DNA of 64,000 nt from Flectonema sp. DT1601 (GCA_964019425.1 OZ025816.1:248001-312000), one strand, 5' to 3'; counted from the first letter of the stretch, positions 43,101 through 55,683 are shown. Notes: generated by a model from the letters alone, not told the origin. Translations and numbers: made by a program.

Positions 43101-46100
43101 TTGCAATGCTCCAACTACGATCACATCCTTGATAGAAGTGAATGTGAGTGGATTTGATTTGTGTGGTCCATACCAACCACCGTAATCGAAGAACTGTCTA
43201 AGCAATTCAAGTGCTGGTTGAGCTCCTGATACTTCAACGTCAGGCATAGAAAAGTCATCAATGAACAACAAACATCGCTTGCCTTGTGAAGGTCCGAGTA
43301 CAGCTCTTCTACGTCTTTCGAGATGGCTTTCTATGACCTGCTGAGTTTGTCCACTTGTTGTTCTTGCTGAGAATTGGTAATAGATGGCTGTGTAATCAGT
43401 GGTAGCCGCTCCGTATTGAGAGAGTTTGTCGATTACTGATTTTATTAAAGTTGATTTACCAGTTCCGGTATGACCAGAGAACAGAACAGGAATACCACCT
43501 GACAATAATGATCTCAATATGGCTGAGTGTCGAATGGTGTCTTTTGTTGGAATTATTATATCATTGTAGTTGCTGTCTTCAGGAATGTAGTGAAGTGGTT
43601 CAGTTTGCACCCATTCAGTCCACTGACCAACACCCGTCTCAGTTGATACTGTATAAGCAAAGTCTAAAAGACACCCCTCAGGGATATTAATTTGAAGTTC
43701 AAAAAGCTGTTCAGATGACTTCTTTTGAGTGTTTCGTTGAGTAGCTGTTCCCTTTTTCTGACGCAGTTTTTGTGAAAACCAATTACAGAACTCTACTCTA
43801 CCAACGTCTGAAAGCCATCCACTGAAAGTCCACACAATCGATTGAATAAAAAATCCTTCAACCCACTGAATCTTATCCCGAGGATGAGGGGAACCTGATG
43901 AAGGTTCTACAGAGAAGCTTTCCTTAAGAAATCTCAGATAGACAGCCAGAAATGAATTAACCACGGATATAACAGAGACTTCAACTCCCGAAGTATAAAA
44001 AACTTTTGGACCACGTTGAACATTATCAAGAGCAGGTCTAATAAAGAATTCAACAAGACTTTTAATATGTTGTAATAGATTAAAAGAACTCAAATCATCA
44101 GTCGTAGGTGATGGTGGATTCTCATTTTGATCAACCATTGCTGATGGTAATATTTTATACCAAGACTCTATAAGAGAACGATAGTGTAAAAGATCAGGAT
44201 CGAAATGAACCATTCCGCAACGGGAAACTGTTGCTGGGGATGCTACGTTTACGTTATCTACTTCAAATATCAAAGACATTCGCGAATTCATGTGAACGAT
44301 GTCTCCATTTAACAGACAGAGTTTTTTATTATCATCTAGTAGGGTATTCATTGATTCTATCCACAAAGCATCTACAGGACCATCCACAACTATCCAGTGT
44401 CTGGTGTTGGTGTTTTCATTTACTGAAGCCTGTCTGAATTTGGAACTCAGCACACCATCAATCCATTCTTGAGCAGCATCCATAGTACCGTATAGCTGTC
44501 CTGTTGTTATCGCTTTTGGATTTATAAAGCATTGGTTAATCGTTTCTCCAGTTTCACGAAGTTCAAAAGCTTTGCTTAAAACTGATAGACTGGTGCTTTT
44601 ACCACCGAATGAACGACCGATTAGCATCATGCCGTGTCTGACTCCGAGAGTGGAATAGACTTCGTTGACTTTTTGAATGAAAAATGGTGTCGCTTGACAT
44701 CCAAGTTGATCGCATGCTTCTGGTAATTGTTGTGACATTCCGTCATCTCTAATGTCGGGTAGAGTCTCGTTGGGAAACAGATCTCTTGTTATCAATTTAA
44801 ACAGTTCCAAATCCTCAGGTAAAAACTTCGGTAAATTAACTTCAAACAACGCCCTCAACACGATTTGCTTTTCAGACATCGCATTTCCACGCTTTGATGC
44901 CTGTCGTTCTCGGATATTCCCTGCCGCGATAAGTACTGTTTTTACAGCACGCATACCATAATCATAGTGATGCTGAGTTGATAATTGTTCGCTACACAGT
45001 CTGTAGGTTGCTACAATTTTCGTGGCTAGTTCTCTTCCTTCCTTGAAACCAAATGAGAATAATGATATTTCACCGATCATTGCGTAATCAGGTATCATCA
45101 TAGCGGCAGGTCGAAACAGCGCTTTTAAATTATCTGGTAACTCAGCTCTACCAGCGTATCCTGGATTCATTGTAATGAAGACTGCACAACCTGGTTTTAA
45201 TGCGTTAAATTGTCCTTCGAAGTCGAATTCGATTCGGTCTTGAATTATAGCTTCTTGTATAGTCATTATTTGTTGTGCGATGACGGAGAGGACTTGGGTT
45301 TCGATTCTGTTGAACTCGTCAAAACATGCCCATGATCCTGACGCAGTCAGACCCCTAAACATCTTCGCCATCTCCACATGAGAAATTTGATCTGAACAAT
45401 TATACACTAAACAGTACTTAGCAACTGCTTTCGCTAAGTCTTTTACTGTTTCTGTTTTTCCAGTTCCGGCTGGACCTTCTGGGGCACCACCATATGACAA
45501 ATGTACAGCACCCATTAGTGTTCTATAACAACGATCTGTTAGAGGTGTGATTACTAGTCTAGTCGTGTTTCCTAAGTATTCACAACCGTATTGGAAGGAT
45601 GCGTTTGTTTGTCTTACTCTGATTCCCATGTGTTTTCTCCAGCCAGGACCGATTTCTTCGTAGTAGTATCGAAGCTGTGCTTGCCATGTAAAGTCGGAAG
45701 CACTTGTTACGTTTTCGCTGATTAGTTCAGTGTCGATAATATCCATGGCGTGGACTTCAATAACAATCATTGACTGAATAGTTAGTCTTTCAACAGGTCT
45801 TAACTTTCCTCTTACCGATTCGACTAACGCATCAAGCTGTTGTCTTTCCTTATTAGCGTGAATAGTCAACCCTGTCAGTCCCTGTGCAATCGCTTCTTCA
45901 GTTTCCCGAGCCCAATAAATTTGAGAAACACAAATAATGATCTGACCTGGCCATTGCAACATCCATTGCTGACGGTTTTCTGCTGCTGTGTGGCAATTAC
46001 GTTGAGTGTAGTCTTTTATAGCGTCTTTCATCTGTTCAAGGACAGTGTCAGCCATTGAAGTTTCTACTTGAGCCAGCCATTTTTCAACTACGAAATCATA

Positions 46101-49100
46101 ATCACTTGGGTTTGTTGATTTAGATAATTCAATACTCTCTCCTTCACTGCTAATCATGTGAGTTATGTCTAAGCCTTCAGTAAAGTGAAGGTTGCAGAGA
46201 CCTTCAAAGCATTTCTTTAAGTGATTTTGAATACGGTTCGGGTTCTTTGCTTCTGATAATATATCCAACAAATCCTCATTTGATAAAAAGTAGAATCGAG
46301 GGAACGAAATTCTCTTCGTTTCAAGAAACTTATGAAGTTGTTTTAAGACGTATTCTAATGTCCTATTGCAATCTTCAAAAGTGTGAAGAAGCCGTTCTTC
46401 ACTACAACGAATTTCAACTCGAGGATCTCGTAAACAAATATCCATAATTTGTTTCCAAAGAGTGTCAACACGTTCAAACTGTGTCGCCTCTGCTGGTAGT
46501 AACTTTTGTATGTCACTACTATTAAATATTTGTTCAAGATACACCCACATGCTTTGGCATCGTAGCCAGTCTTCTATGACTGTTCGCATTCGTTGGAGTT
46601 TTTTCTCCCAAGATCTTACAACGTCTTCTATGTGACGAACGTCAAGTGATCCCAATATTGTTTGAGTTTTTAGTAAATGATCGTCAATAAGCTGTTGAAC
46701 CTCATCAACAGATGTTAAGACTCTTGTTGAATGATGCTCTCGTAGCTCAAATTGTTTTCCTTTCCATTCTGCTTTCATAGCTTCTAGTTGGTCCTCGAGT
46801 CTCCACTCCTTTGCAGCAGCTTCACTCAATATTTGAACTTCAGGGAGATACTTATCAAGACCACATTCTAGTAAGTGGGTTAGTGTTAGTTCTTCAGATG
46901 CGTATAATTTGTTTTTACCTTCCTTTCCGACTAACCGTCCAATCTGTTCCCAATAACGTGGTTTGAGACCGCGTTCTAAGAGTGCTGTCACTAGTGGGAT
47001 GTGTGGTCTAAACTCATCAAGTTTTTCACGATGTTGACGAACGATAACATGAGGTGCCTCTGAGCTGAGTAACCTGTGTAAGCGATTTAGTTCTCTTGAC
47101 CATGCGGCTGATTTTGATTCTACTTCTTCAGCCACCAGTGATAGAAGAGGTCCATTAAACCATTTCTCATAATACTCCGATAACTGATGTGTTATGGTCC
47201 AGAGTTTTTCATATGGTTCAAACTGTTGAGTTACTTCTTTTATGAGACTATGTTTAGTGACTGGCATGTTAAAGATTACTTCTTGACTATTAAACTGTTC
47301 TCCTCTTGTCATACAGTCAGTTAGTTTATGTCTAATTGCGTTTACTGAGGCGTACAGTTCTTCCATTTTTGTATCGTCGTCTTCGTATGCGAGAGTGTCA
47401 ACACGTTTCTTAATGCTGACTAAGTCGTCGAGCAGGAATTCGTTACTGTCTCTCAGAATTTGAATAAAACGATGGCGATTTTCTTTGTAGCGGCTGTCGG
47501 AATCATTTAACTCTTCTAGGATACGCTTTGGTTTTGAATATGTGGTCCAATACGTTTCAAATGATTCTTGTGGTGGTGTGTATCCAAACAATGACAAGAG
47601 CTGTACTGTAGCAGTGACAGCATCAAAATCGACTTGTAAAACCTGAAGGATCTTTGGAATGGAATCAACATATCGTTTCCAATCTTGAAGTTGCTCAGGA
47701 TTCTCTGGTTTAACACCAACTTTCTCAAAGATTGTCGTGTAGCTGGTATCGATGTGATGGATAGCAGAGTTGCATTGCGATTTTAAATTTTGCATAATCG
47801 CGTTCATTATCTCTTTTGCTTTAGTAGCAATGTGTCTCTTCACTTCATAACACTCAATTTTAATTAACGGAAATGAAACTTCATTTAGAGAGGTTTCCGC
47901 TACCAAATCTATGTCATCTTGTAACCTTCGACATATGTTCTGAAAATCAGCAAGTTGAGCCTTACCTGGAGCGTTAAGGAATTCTTGTAAATAATCATCA
48001 GTATTAATCTCAAGAATGTATTGGTAGTCGTGATACAGTTCAGCGAGTTGAAGAGGTCCTCTTGAGTTTGATTCGAGGACGTCTGTTACTAACTGTTTTG
48101 TTTCGATAAGCAACTGATCAGTGTCTCTAAGAGCTTTCGTATTCGCAGTTAGTTTAAATGGTTCTAATTGTAAGAGGGGGAATAGTTGTTCACCAACTCC
48201 AGTGATGTCATCGGTTGTTGTGAATAATGAATCTAAGACTCTTCTAGTGACTTCTTCTATTTCTTCAAGAGAAGGTTCAAAAACAATATTCTTACCGCTG
48301 ACTGTTAATTTGATCTTAAAACAAGAAACGTTTCCACTTATCGATGAAGCAACAGTACTTGGGAACTCTGGTTGGTTTTCATCTGGTTGAGACATCATTG
48401 GCTCCCCTGGAGATAATGTTCCTTGTAAGGATTTATTATCTAGAGTTCCTGTTGAAGAAACATGACTTGCTTTTCTTCTTATGAATTCTAATGTTCCAGG
48501 ACGAGGAGCTGATTTGTCATCCGGAGCGTATCCCAAAGACACTCTTATATTTTGTTCTTCAATAGTTTTCCTTCGTCGGACCTCTGCAGGATCGTTGTCA
48601 GGTTCGAATTCTGCTCTGAGTGCCGGAGGACCTGATGGTCTATTTTTTACGTGTTTTGCTCCAACCAAATCCAAAAATTGTTTCTTCGATAAACACTCAG
48701 ACGGATCACCGAAATTAAAAGAGCTTTTAGTAACAGCTCTACGTTCAACAACTTTGTACGGTTGTAAAAAATCAGCATAATCCCTGACCGCTTCATTAAC
48801 CATCTCACGGAGTTGATGACCCATTATCATGTGAACAACTCGTAGGAATCTCTTCATCCGTCCTTTGTTGTATTTCTGAATATCATCATCGTAAAAAGAA
48901 TAGTTACCAATTAAATCATTTTGAATAACAGTCACTGCTGATGTAGTCCATTCCTTCTTTAGTCTGTTCGTAACTTTGCTTATGTAGTCGAGTTGGTGGT
49001 CTCTGAATTTCCAGATTTCACAGGGTTGTTTAATTTCCGTCATTTCAGAATCAAAGAGGGGAGTTCCTTCGAAATTCGACCATTTCCCAACCAACTTATG

Positions 49101-50762
49101 AATCGTGTGCCTCAGTATAAAATGGGTTGAGAACAAATTATCAGCGATGAATTGTCTGTTTTTATTAAATTTTTCGATATTGGTAGTTCCAGGTTCACAA
49201 GGGACCTCAATTGTTCCTCTTAAATGCAGCATATCAATACCTGAATGGTGAGGTGGGGGTTTGTGTTCAGGTAAGTGTAGATCTTTAACGCGTTCTCTTT
49301 CTGATGGATGAATCATTTTGTAACGATAAACGGCTTCTTTTGAAGCACGAGTGTACATAGTCTTCATTTCAACTAGTCCTTTTTCAATAATATAAAGTTG
49401 TTTGCGTGGGAACTCTGGAGCCACCAAGAGTAGTATTCTGTCAACCTGTTGCTCACTCATTGTTGGAATCATGTCATCTGGTAGATCATTAATGTACATT
49501 TGTTCTCTTAGGGAACGTTCAGCAGCATCTCGGAGTAAGCGAGCGCTTTCAAGTTTTGACTCCCATGATTCTTCGTCTTCACAAGCGTTTATTATAAGGT
49601 TTAATGGTTTCACCCATTTTGTTTTTAATTTACTATTTGCCGCTGCCAACACTGAGTCATCCCATTGTATCTCATACAGATGCTCCGAGGGATCATAGTC
49701 AGTCACTGAGCATGTTTCCCAAGCATACTTTCCATCTGAGACAGTTGACCCTCTGTGAAAGTACATTGACTTGGCTGGTAGCCCATCTTTGTTTGTATTT
49801 TTTCTATTTTTTATTTCATCATGAATACTAGACATGTCGTACTCTGAGGTGTCATACTCATCAAGAGATAAGAATCTCGACAAAGCAGGGTCTGCTCCCA
49901 GAACGCCTCTGTAATTTGCTTCTTCAATCAAATGATGTTCTTCAGATTTAATAGTTTCAGAAGGTTTCGTAAATTGATTCATATTCGCATTCTGAAATCT
50001 TGTTCTCACTCTTGCCGAAGGAGAATACATATTTCCAATTCTTTCAACTGGTGATAGCGATGATGCCGCTGTGTATGATTTACTTCTTGGATTGGTTCCT
50101 TTTCCAGACAGACTGACTCTAGTCATGGCCCTGCTTGCACTTTGGATTTGTTGTTTTATTGATTGAGGTGAGTCTAGCTTTTCAACGGAGGCATCATCAT
50201 CATTGTCTGACCAAAGTTCTTCTTTCTGACGATGAGTTATTGGATTCGATGTTGAAGGACCAACAGAACCAGTTGATGTGACTGTATGAAATGACTTAGC
50301 TGATAATGGTCGTTGTCTAGGCTGAACACTACTTGGTCGTAATCGACCTGTTGCAGCAGATGTTGGTCTAGATGATGCAGGTGTTGGAAGTCCAAGTGAC
50401 TCAGGAGGAGCAACAGTAATTTTATCAGCGCTGTAAGCTACAGAAGAAGCAGCATCTTCACCAGCAGCTGTCTTCGCGAAACACTCGAATATCTTAGGAA
50501 TTGTTATCTTTGCTTGCCTTCTTATCTTATCCACACTTCCCGGAGCCCTTCGTTGTATCTGTGGTTGTAGCTGATCGTTACCAGTGTTATTTCTATTTAG
50601 TTTAGTTGCCAGTAACTTTTCCTGTTCTTGTAATCTGTTATACCTCCTCCAGCTTTGCATCGCTAACCTATCTCTTGCACTTGGCGCATTGCCATTTTCA
50701 ACAAGCAGTTCGTCAGGGGCTGAACAAACCAGCTCCGCGATATCTTTATCAACGAAGCTCAT
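37167..50762 (-). CDS. Axonemal inner-arm dynein heavy chain (single-headed, DNAH1/3/7-like)
   Basis: Exon 1 (50762-37363, 13,400 nt) and exon 2 (37296-37167) join across a 66-nt intron (GTTTGT...AACAG) to 4,509 residues. Without splicing the frame ends in FVITI plus poly-Phe from intron. With it the end reads RRGTLSTTGHDSNYV...VRRGIALLCSVSH, the classic DNAH1-type C-terminus. Residues 1-330 are disordered; the tail and linker run to about 1700. AAA1 has GPAGTGKTET (about 1762), AAA2 GRSFGGKST (about 2054), AAA3 GHTGTGKST (about 2432) and AAA4 GIGGSGRQS (about 2786). The stalk with the microtubule-binding tip lies at about 3050-3350, then AAA5, AAA6 and GECNYGGRVTDD (about 4110). DYAMIGEISLFSFGF and the length suggest a single-headed inner arm. 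It drives sliding in a motile flagellum. TTTTTTTACAG ends 23 nt before the ATG. Confidence 0.97.
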
Positions 50763-51306
50763 GTTATAAGGACCCTACAACTTGTCTGTAAAAAAACAAT
50801 GAGAGAAGTTTAGTTAATCTGTTTGTTCTATTATCGAACTACAACAACATCGATAAAACGTTTCTTTTTGAATCGCTTATTTATATCAGTGATGTACAAT
50901 TAGTGTTCACAATAGTTATAATAGAAGGGAGGTAGAGTTAGAATTTATTAGAAGTCAAGCATACGACTATTCAGAGACGGCTAATAACGCCCAATTTTTC
51001 TCCAAGGAGGTGGAATACGCCACTGTTTAGATTACACAAGCGGAAAGAAAGAAATAACAATGACGAAATATAAGATAAAATACTCCTCACCTGCTGTTGA
51101 GGACAATCGTAACTCACCGGGATGTCCACCACAACTATCAAGTCTGACGTCGTCGTATAAAAGAAAAAACTATTCAAAAAAAAAGTATCCATCACACTTT
51201 ATGTGGGAGAGCAGTTTCTTCCGCACAAGTAGTCCAGACAATATAGAAAGCTGTAAATAATGGCGCGTTGATTGTGACCGAACGATATACAAGTTAGGAC
51301 CGATTA
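50763..51306. other. Intergenic, nothing recognised
   Basis: About 540 bp between LRR paralogue 2 and the dynein gene, with mixed sequence and no long homopolymer. It holds only the dynein leader and its acceptor-like site at 50788-50786. Confidence 0.55.
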
Positions 51307-52644
51307 TTATTTTGGATTTTTAATTTTCGATAAGAATTCACTTTTCTCGTCTGATAATGAGCTATGACATTCATATAAAAAGTGTGCTCCAACTGACTTG
51401 ACGTTACCAAGATGAGATAGGTTCAGTTTGTTAAGAGACCCACAGCTACGTAAAAATGATGAACCGACTACTTCAACGCCACTGAAAGTTGACAAGTCGA
51501 CTGCTTTTAATGAACTGCAGTTGGAAAAAACAAAATTGCCAATTGACGTAATGTTTATGAATTTCGTTGTATCAATTACTGACAGAGACTTACAATTGTA
51601 AAGGAAATAACTTTCAAGGAGAGTAAGTTTACTAAAATTTGTCAGATTCAATGACGTGAGAGCTTGACAATCGTAGAGAAAAGAATCACCGAAAGACTCT
51701 ACACTACTCAGGGACGACAAGTCTAGAGTTGTAATTGATTTACAAAAAGTAATAAAGGACCCCTCTATTGTCCTTACATTACCGAATCCTGACACATTCA
51801 GATTGGTAAGTGAGGCACAAAAAGTAAGAAATTGCTTCCCAATAGTTGTTACCCCAACAAGACTAGACAGGTCAAGATGTGATACAGACATGCAACTTGC
51901 AAGAAAGCAATTACCTATAGAGGCTACCTTACTAAGTCCTGAGAAGTCTATTTCCGTAAGTTTTTCACATCCATATAGAAAGTCTTCTTTAATTTCTGTA
52001 ATGTTACAGAACGGTGATAAATCTATTTTTGTTAGTGACATGCAGCTGTGCAAGAATTTTCGTCCAATAGAAATAATTTTATTGTTACTCGACAGTTCAA
52101 GGTTAGTAAGCGAACCATTTCCATACAAGAATGAATCTCCAATCGAAGTAACTTTGCCGAGAGACGTTAGAGACAACGATGTAAGTGAAGGACAACTATT
52201 CAGAAAATCGTTTTCTATTGAAAAACAAGTAGGAGATTTCAAACAACTAAAATAGACACTGTCGACTCCCTCAGGAACAAACACACCAGAGAAAGAAAGA
52301 CCGTCATTCAATATAAATGTTGATGAATCTACTTTGAGGACATTGCCGTGAAACTTTTCACAGATTTGCAAAACATTTTTTCTCTGGTCTGGATCAGCGA
52401 GTATGTCTCTACCAAAAAACTGTTTAGTTGTGATGATTAACTGCGAATCGGTTTCTACTCCATGTGATGACAACTTACTCTCCGCATGAAGAACTTCTCC
52501 TGAGAATGACATTTCAATAAAATTAATATCCATATCCCACTCATCAGATGCTGCTTTGACTACATCCTTGACCAATGATTTACCCTCCGCAGTGAACACG
52601 ACATCAGATAGCCCTGAGTCAGGGAAGGACACGTAGAGCTGCAT
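51307..52644 (-). CDS. Ubiquitin-like domain plus BspA-type LRR protein (paralogue 2)
   Basis: ATG at 52644 chosen: ACCCCTTGTTCAG ends 16 nt upstream and the N-terminus then aligns with the paralogue at 29.7-31.0 kb. The protein has 445 residues. The beta-grasp-like N-terminus (MQLYVSFPDSGLSDVVFTAE ... ASDEWDMDINFIEMSFSGEV) shares the order and the ASDEW.(V/M)D motif with paralogue 1. From about residue 145 there are about 12 repeats of the L..L.LS....VTSIG.SFL..C kind. It ends in a short basic tail and has no signal peptide or anchor. Repeat sequence has diverged well beyond the shared frame, so the duplication is not recent. The function is unknown beyond protein binding. Confidence 0.88.
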   Translation of the reverse strand: MQLYVSFPDSGLSDVVFTAEGKSLVKDVVKAASDEWDMDINFIEMSFSGEVLHAESKLSSHGVETDSQLIITTKQFFGRDILADPDQRKNVLQICEKFHGNVLKVDSSTFILNDGLSFSGVFVPEGVDSVYFSCLKSPTCFSIENDFLNSCPSLTSLSLTSLGKVTSIGDSFLYGNGSLTNLELSSNNKIISIGRKFLHSCMSLTKIDLSPFCNITEIKEDFLYGCEKLTEIDFSGLSKVASIGNCFLASCMSVSHLDLSSLVGVTTIGKQFLTFCASLTNLNVSGFGNVRTIEGSFITFCKSITTLDLSSLSSVESFGDSFLYDCQALTSLNLTNFSKLTLLESYFLYNCKSLSVIDTTKFINITSIGNFVFSNCSSLKAVDLSTFSGVEVVGSSFLRSCGSLNKLNLSHLGNVKSVGAHFLYECHSSLSDEKSEFLSKIKNPK

Positions 52645-53092
52645 GTTGATTCTTATTGTTCTGAACAAGGGGTAATTTGATACTGCATTTTCAAGCTCAA
52701 AGGAACAACAATTTTTCCGACAAATCTTGACTGTCAGCGGCAGCGTAGTAAATGACTGCAAATAAATAAATAATACCACTGGAGGCCACGTGGGGGGGGA
52801 AAAAAAATTATTATTATTATTCTGTTACAATGTTTTTATCACACGCAGAAGGCAATATTCTTCTTTTATTCCCCCGCAGAGATCTGGAGATAATCAAACA
52901 TACAGCAACAAGAAGAGAGGCAACTTGACACCGTAAGCAGAAAGGTCAACATCTTGCTCGGGTGTTCGTACTCCCTGTTGGTTAGAGTAACAAGAAATCT
53001 GGTTGATCCTGCCAGTGGTCATCAAGTGTTTAAAATAAAAATTGAATAATATCAGAATGTCGGACAACTTGTCGTACTTACGAATGCATTTT
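52645..53092. other. Intergenic, nothing recognised
   Basis: About 450 bp with an (ATT)n tract near 52808-52822. The open minus-strand frame above 52644 is regarded as leader. Confidence 0.5.
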
Positions 53093-53917
53093 CTACTTTC
53101 GTTTTTTACTACGATTACTGCGGTACTTTGGAATACGAGGAATTCTTTTTGGTACTTCAAGATCTTCTTCAAGGTGTTCTTCGAGAGGACTTTCCCAATC
53201 AGAGCAAGGTGAGTAAGGTTGATATGAATACTTCCCAGGGTCAGTGGCTCCTATTTTATTGAAAGCCTCATAAAGGTAGTGATTACGAAGTTCCAAACAC
53301 GCAGCACCACCTGTTATGATGGTACCGAATTCCTTAACTATTTGATAAGCCCCAGATTCAGGTAAACAATGTATCTTATTATATCGATTATTTGGTATGC
53401 GAGTACGTAGTATCTGAAGGCCTCCTTGTTGCATTAAGAATTTAACCATTTCTAAGTCATTGCTACTGATTGCGTGTGGTAAAGCTCCCCAATGGTTTTC
53501 TGAAGAAAACTTCATATCACTGCCAGCAGATAAGAGTAGGTTCATGGCCGGGGTCGCAACTACCTGGTCTCCACAATACCTCAAGTCCAGTTGTTTTCGT
53601 ACGGCGCAATCAAAAGGCGTTCCGAATCCAAGATTTTCATTAGGATTACCCCCATGTTCTAGTAGAATCGTTAAGAGTTTACAACTGTTGGTACAAGCTG
53701 CTTTGTGAAGTACACCACCCTCTTTGGCACCATATTTCAAAAACAACAATAAAAAATCGTAGTTTTGAGTTTGTCGTATATTCTGCAGCTCGCAGCTTAG
53801 AAACGTCCGGAAATGGTTGTTTGGATTTGCACCCTTCCTCAGCAACAACTCTGTCATCTTAAAATTACGTTTCCGATAATACGCTATATCAAGTGGGTAC
53901 TCAGCGAACGTAAACAT
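53093..53917 (-). CDS. Ankyrin-repeat protein 2
   Basis: A 274-residue frame that begins inside an ankyrin-like repeat (YPLDIAYYRKRNFKMTELLL with RKGANPN). It continues with LLLFLKYGAKEGGVLHKAAC, LLTILLEHGGNPNENLGFGT, a TPFDCAVRK unit and LPHAISSNDLEMVKFLMQQG. The C-terminal 70 residues are acidic and then strongly basic (IPKYRSNRSKKRK), a possible nuclear signal. Because the first repeat starts at the very N-terminus, an upstream exon may be missing; the acceptor-like site before the ATG (AACTATTAATAG) is weaker than at other genes. Not a close paralogue of ankyrin protein 1. Confidence 0.78.
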   Translation of the reverse strand: MFTFAEYPLDIAYYRKRNFKMTELLLRKGANPNNHFRTFLSCELQNIRQTQNYDFLLLFLKYGAKEGGVLHKAACTNSCKLLTILLEHGGNPNENLGFGTPFDCAVRKQLDLRYCGDQVVATPAMNLLLSAGSDMKFSSENHWGALPHAISSNDLEMVKFLMQQGGLQILRTRIPNNRYNKIHCLPESGAYQIVKEFGTIITGGAACLELRNHYLYEAFNKIGATDPGKYSYQPYSPCSDWESPLEEHLEEDLEVPKRIPRIPKYRSNRSKKRK

Positions 53918-54638
53918 ATTAGTGTAAAATTACTATTAATAGTTATCATAGATAATTTAAAAAAAAAAAAAAAAAAAAAAAAGAATTTCAATCAAATGCA
54001 AGATTAAAAATCTTTCTTCAGACCATTCCCCTTAGTGTAAAGTTACCATTAAATAATGGTTAAAACCTTTGAGTTTGATTCTAGCCTGACTTTGTGTAAA
54101 TAAAGGCAACCTGACTACTACAATATTATACCCTGTGGGGAAACAATAATAAATAGCGTACCAACATTTTCTCACACAATCCAAACGAAGGTACTCTATG
54201 AATAATGTCGTTAAAAAGACACGTATTAAATCTAAGGGAACGTGGGGAGAATTTTTCTAAGGGAGGGTACTTTTTTTTTCTTCTTTTTTTTTCGCTAATA
54301 TTCTGCCCACCATTCTTTTTTTTTTTTTTTTTTGTTTGTCCTTTTTCATAACAATAATAAAGTCCTCTACTCTGATATATTTTTTGAGGATCTCAGAATC
54401 AAACACCACGAGGTGGGAAGATGTTTAAAGTAACTCTGCAATGCCTCGTTTTATAAAAAACGTTTCCTTTGCTTCTCCCTGCGTGTTCTTTCAACACTTG
54501 AGAACGTTATTGGTGTTTCCGTGCAGTTTGGAATAATGAGCGAGTGCCTATAATGTCTATAAACATCCAGTAGCGGCTTCAGATAGTTTGTGAGGATAAG
54601 AATCCGTTCATCCGTTCACTTTGGTGTTTTAAATATTG
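53918..54638. other. Intergenic with a tandemly spaced direct repeat
   Basis: About 720 bp. Contains two related copies of a short sequence (listed separately), an A24 run near 53959-53982 and T runs near 54272-54292 and 54318-54335. No gene seen. Confidence 0.5.
53919..54060. repeat. Pair of about 29-bp direct repeats
   Basis: TTAGTGTAAAATTACTATTA (from 53919) recurs as TTAGTGTAAAGTTACCATTA (from 54032). Both are followed by a short inverted repeat (ATTACTATTAATAGTTAT and TTACCATTAAATAATGGTTA). The first copy overlaps the leader of ankyrin gene 2. Confidence 0.55.
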
Positions 54639-55301
54639 TTAGCGTTTCTTTCTCTTCTCTTTCTTGTCGCTGTTAGAACTGTCACTGGATTGGCTGCGAG
54701 TGCGATGACGTTTCGTTTTTGATCTGCCGCGTCTGTTTTCTCTTCTGCTTTCACTGCCAACACGGGCTCTCGATAGTTGGCACCTGCGAACAGTGTCGGG
54801 GACATACGAAGCATCTCTTGCGGTATTTTTTGGAGGAGTAGTTCTCCCTTGTCTTGCCTTTTGTTCTGTTGGGGCTAGTTGAACCTGAAAGAAATCAATA
54901 GTGTCTTTCATTTCGGATTCTCGTTTCCTAATTTCAGCTTCTCGCTTTTCCAAAACGTGCTTCGCTTTTTCCAGTTTTGTATTGTACTCCTTCAGTTTTT
55001 CAGCATCTTTTTGGATATTGCGACGCTCTTTGTCAAGTCTATCTTGTTCAGTAGAAGAGCTTCCTCTGTTCTTTGTTTGTAATCGCTCGACTTCTGCCTC
55101 TAATTCTTCAACTCTTGAAGTCAGTTGTTTGTTCTTTCGCTTTAAATCAGAGTTGGCGGTGTCGTTTTTCAGCGGAGACATCTTTGGACCCGACTCCAAC
55201 ATGTCTCTCAATCGTTCCCATTGAGTTCTGTTACCCCGTGAGTCTTCTTGAAGTTTAGCGCATTTCGTAAAGATCGACGTGTCAATGGCTGTAGTTTCCA
55301 T
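54639..55301 (-). CDS. Coiled-coil protein with basic Arg/Ser tail
   Basis: A 220-residue frame of no recognised family. Residues about 45-145 are a regular coiled coil (LTSRVEELEAEVERLQTK, KLEKAKHVLEKREAEIRKRE). The last 60 residues are rich in Arg, Ser and Lys (RRGRSKTKRHRTRSQSSDSS), like RS domains or nuclear localisation regions. RS-like tails occur in splicing factors and in nuclear or cytoskeletal linkers, but coiled coil plus RS tail alone is not diagnostic. The leader directly before the ATG is an (AAAT)n tract and an A16 run, with a CAACAG site about 70 nt away. Confidence 0.75.
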   Translation of the reverse strand: METTAIDTSIFTKCAKLQEDSRGNRTQWERLRDMLESGPKMSPLKNDTANSDLKRKNKQLTSRVEELEAEVERLQTKNRGSSSTEQDRLDKERRNIQKDAEKLKEYNTKLEKAKHVLEKREAEIRKRESEMKDTIDFFQVQLAPTEQKARQGRTTPPKNTARDASYVPDTVRRCQLSRARVGSESRRENRRGRSKTKRHRTRSQSSDSSNSDKKEKRKKR

Positions 55302-55683
55302 TTATTTATTTATTTTTAATCTAGTTTTTTTTTTTTTTTTTGTTGAATTCTCTCAAGAGGAAAAACCTGTTGAAAAAAATGATAAAATAACCCAGCAGAC
55401 TGATGGTTAATTTTCACCACTACTCATCACTCATAAAGCAGATATAACTTCACACTGTCGGGTGTTAGAATTTGTGCTGATCAGAACCGATGGCAAATTG
55501 CCAGAAGTTCGTCTTCTCCTTCTTCTTCTTCTTTTTTTTTTTTTTTTTTTGATTACCTTTTGTTATAAAACCTGAACTCTCTGTCCTGGTCCCCGCTACG
55601 AACATTATTCGTCAGAGAACGATGGCGTCCACGTGAGACGACTCTGGCAAAACTCGGCATGCTATCTGAAAATTCCTCAATCT
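55302..55683. other. Intergenic, nothing recognised
   Basis: About 380 bp with T runs at 55325-55341 and 55531-55550 and a (TTC)n stretch before the second. No coding signal. Confidence 0.5.
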
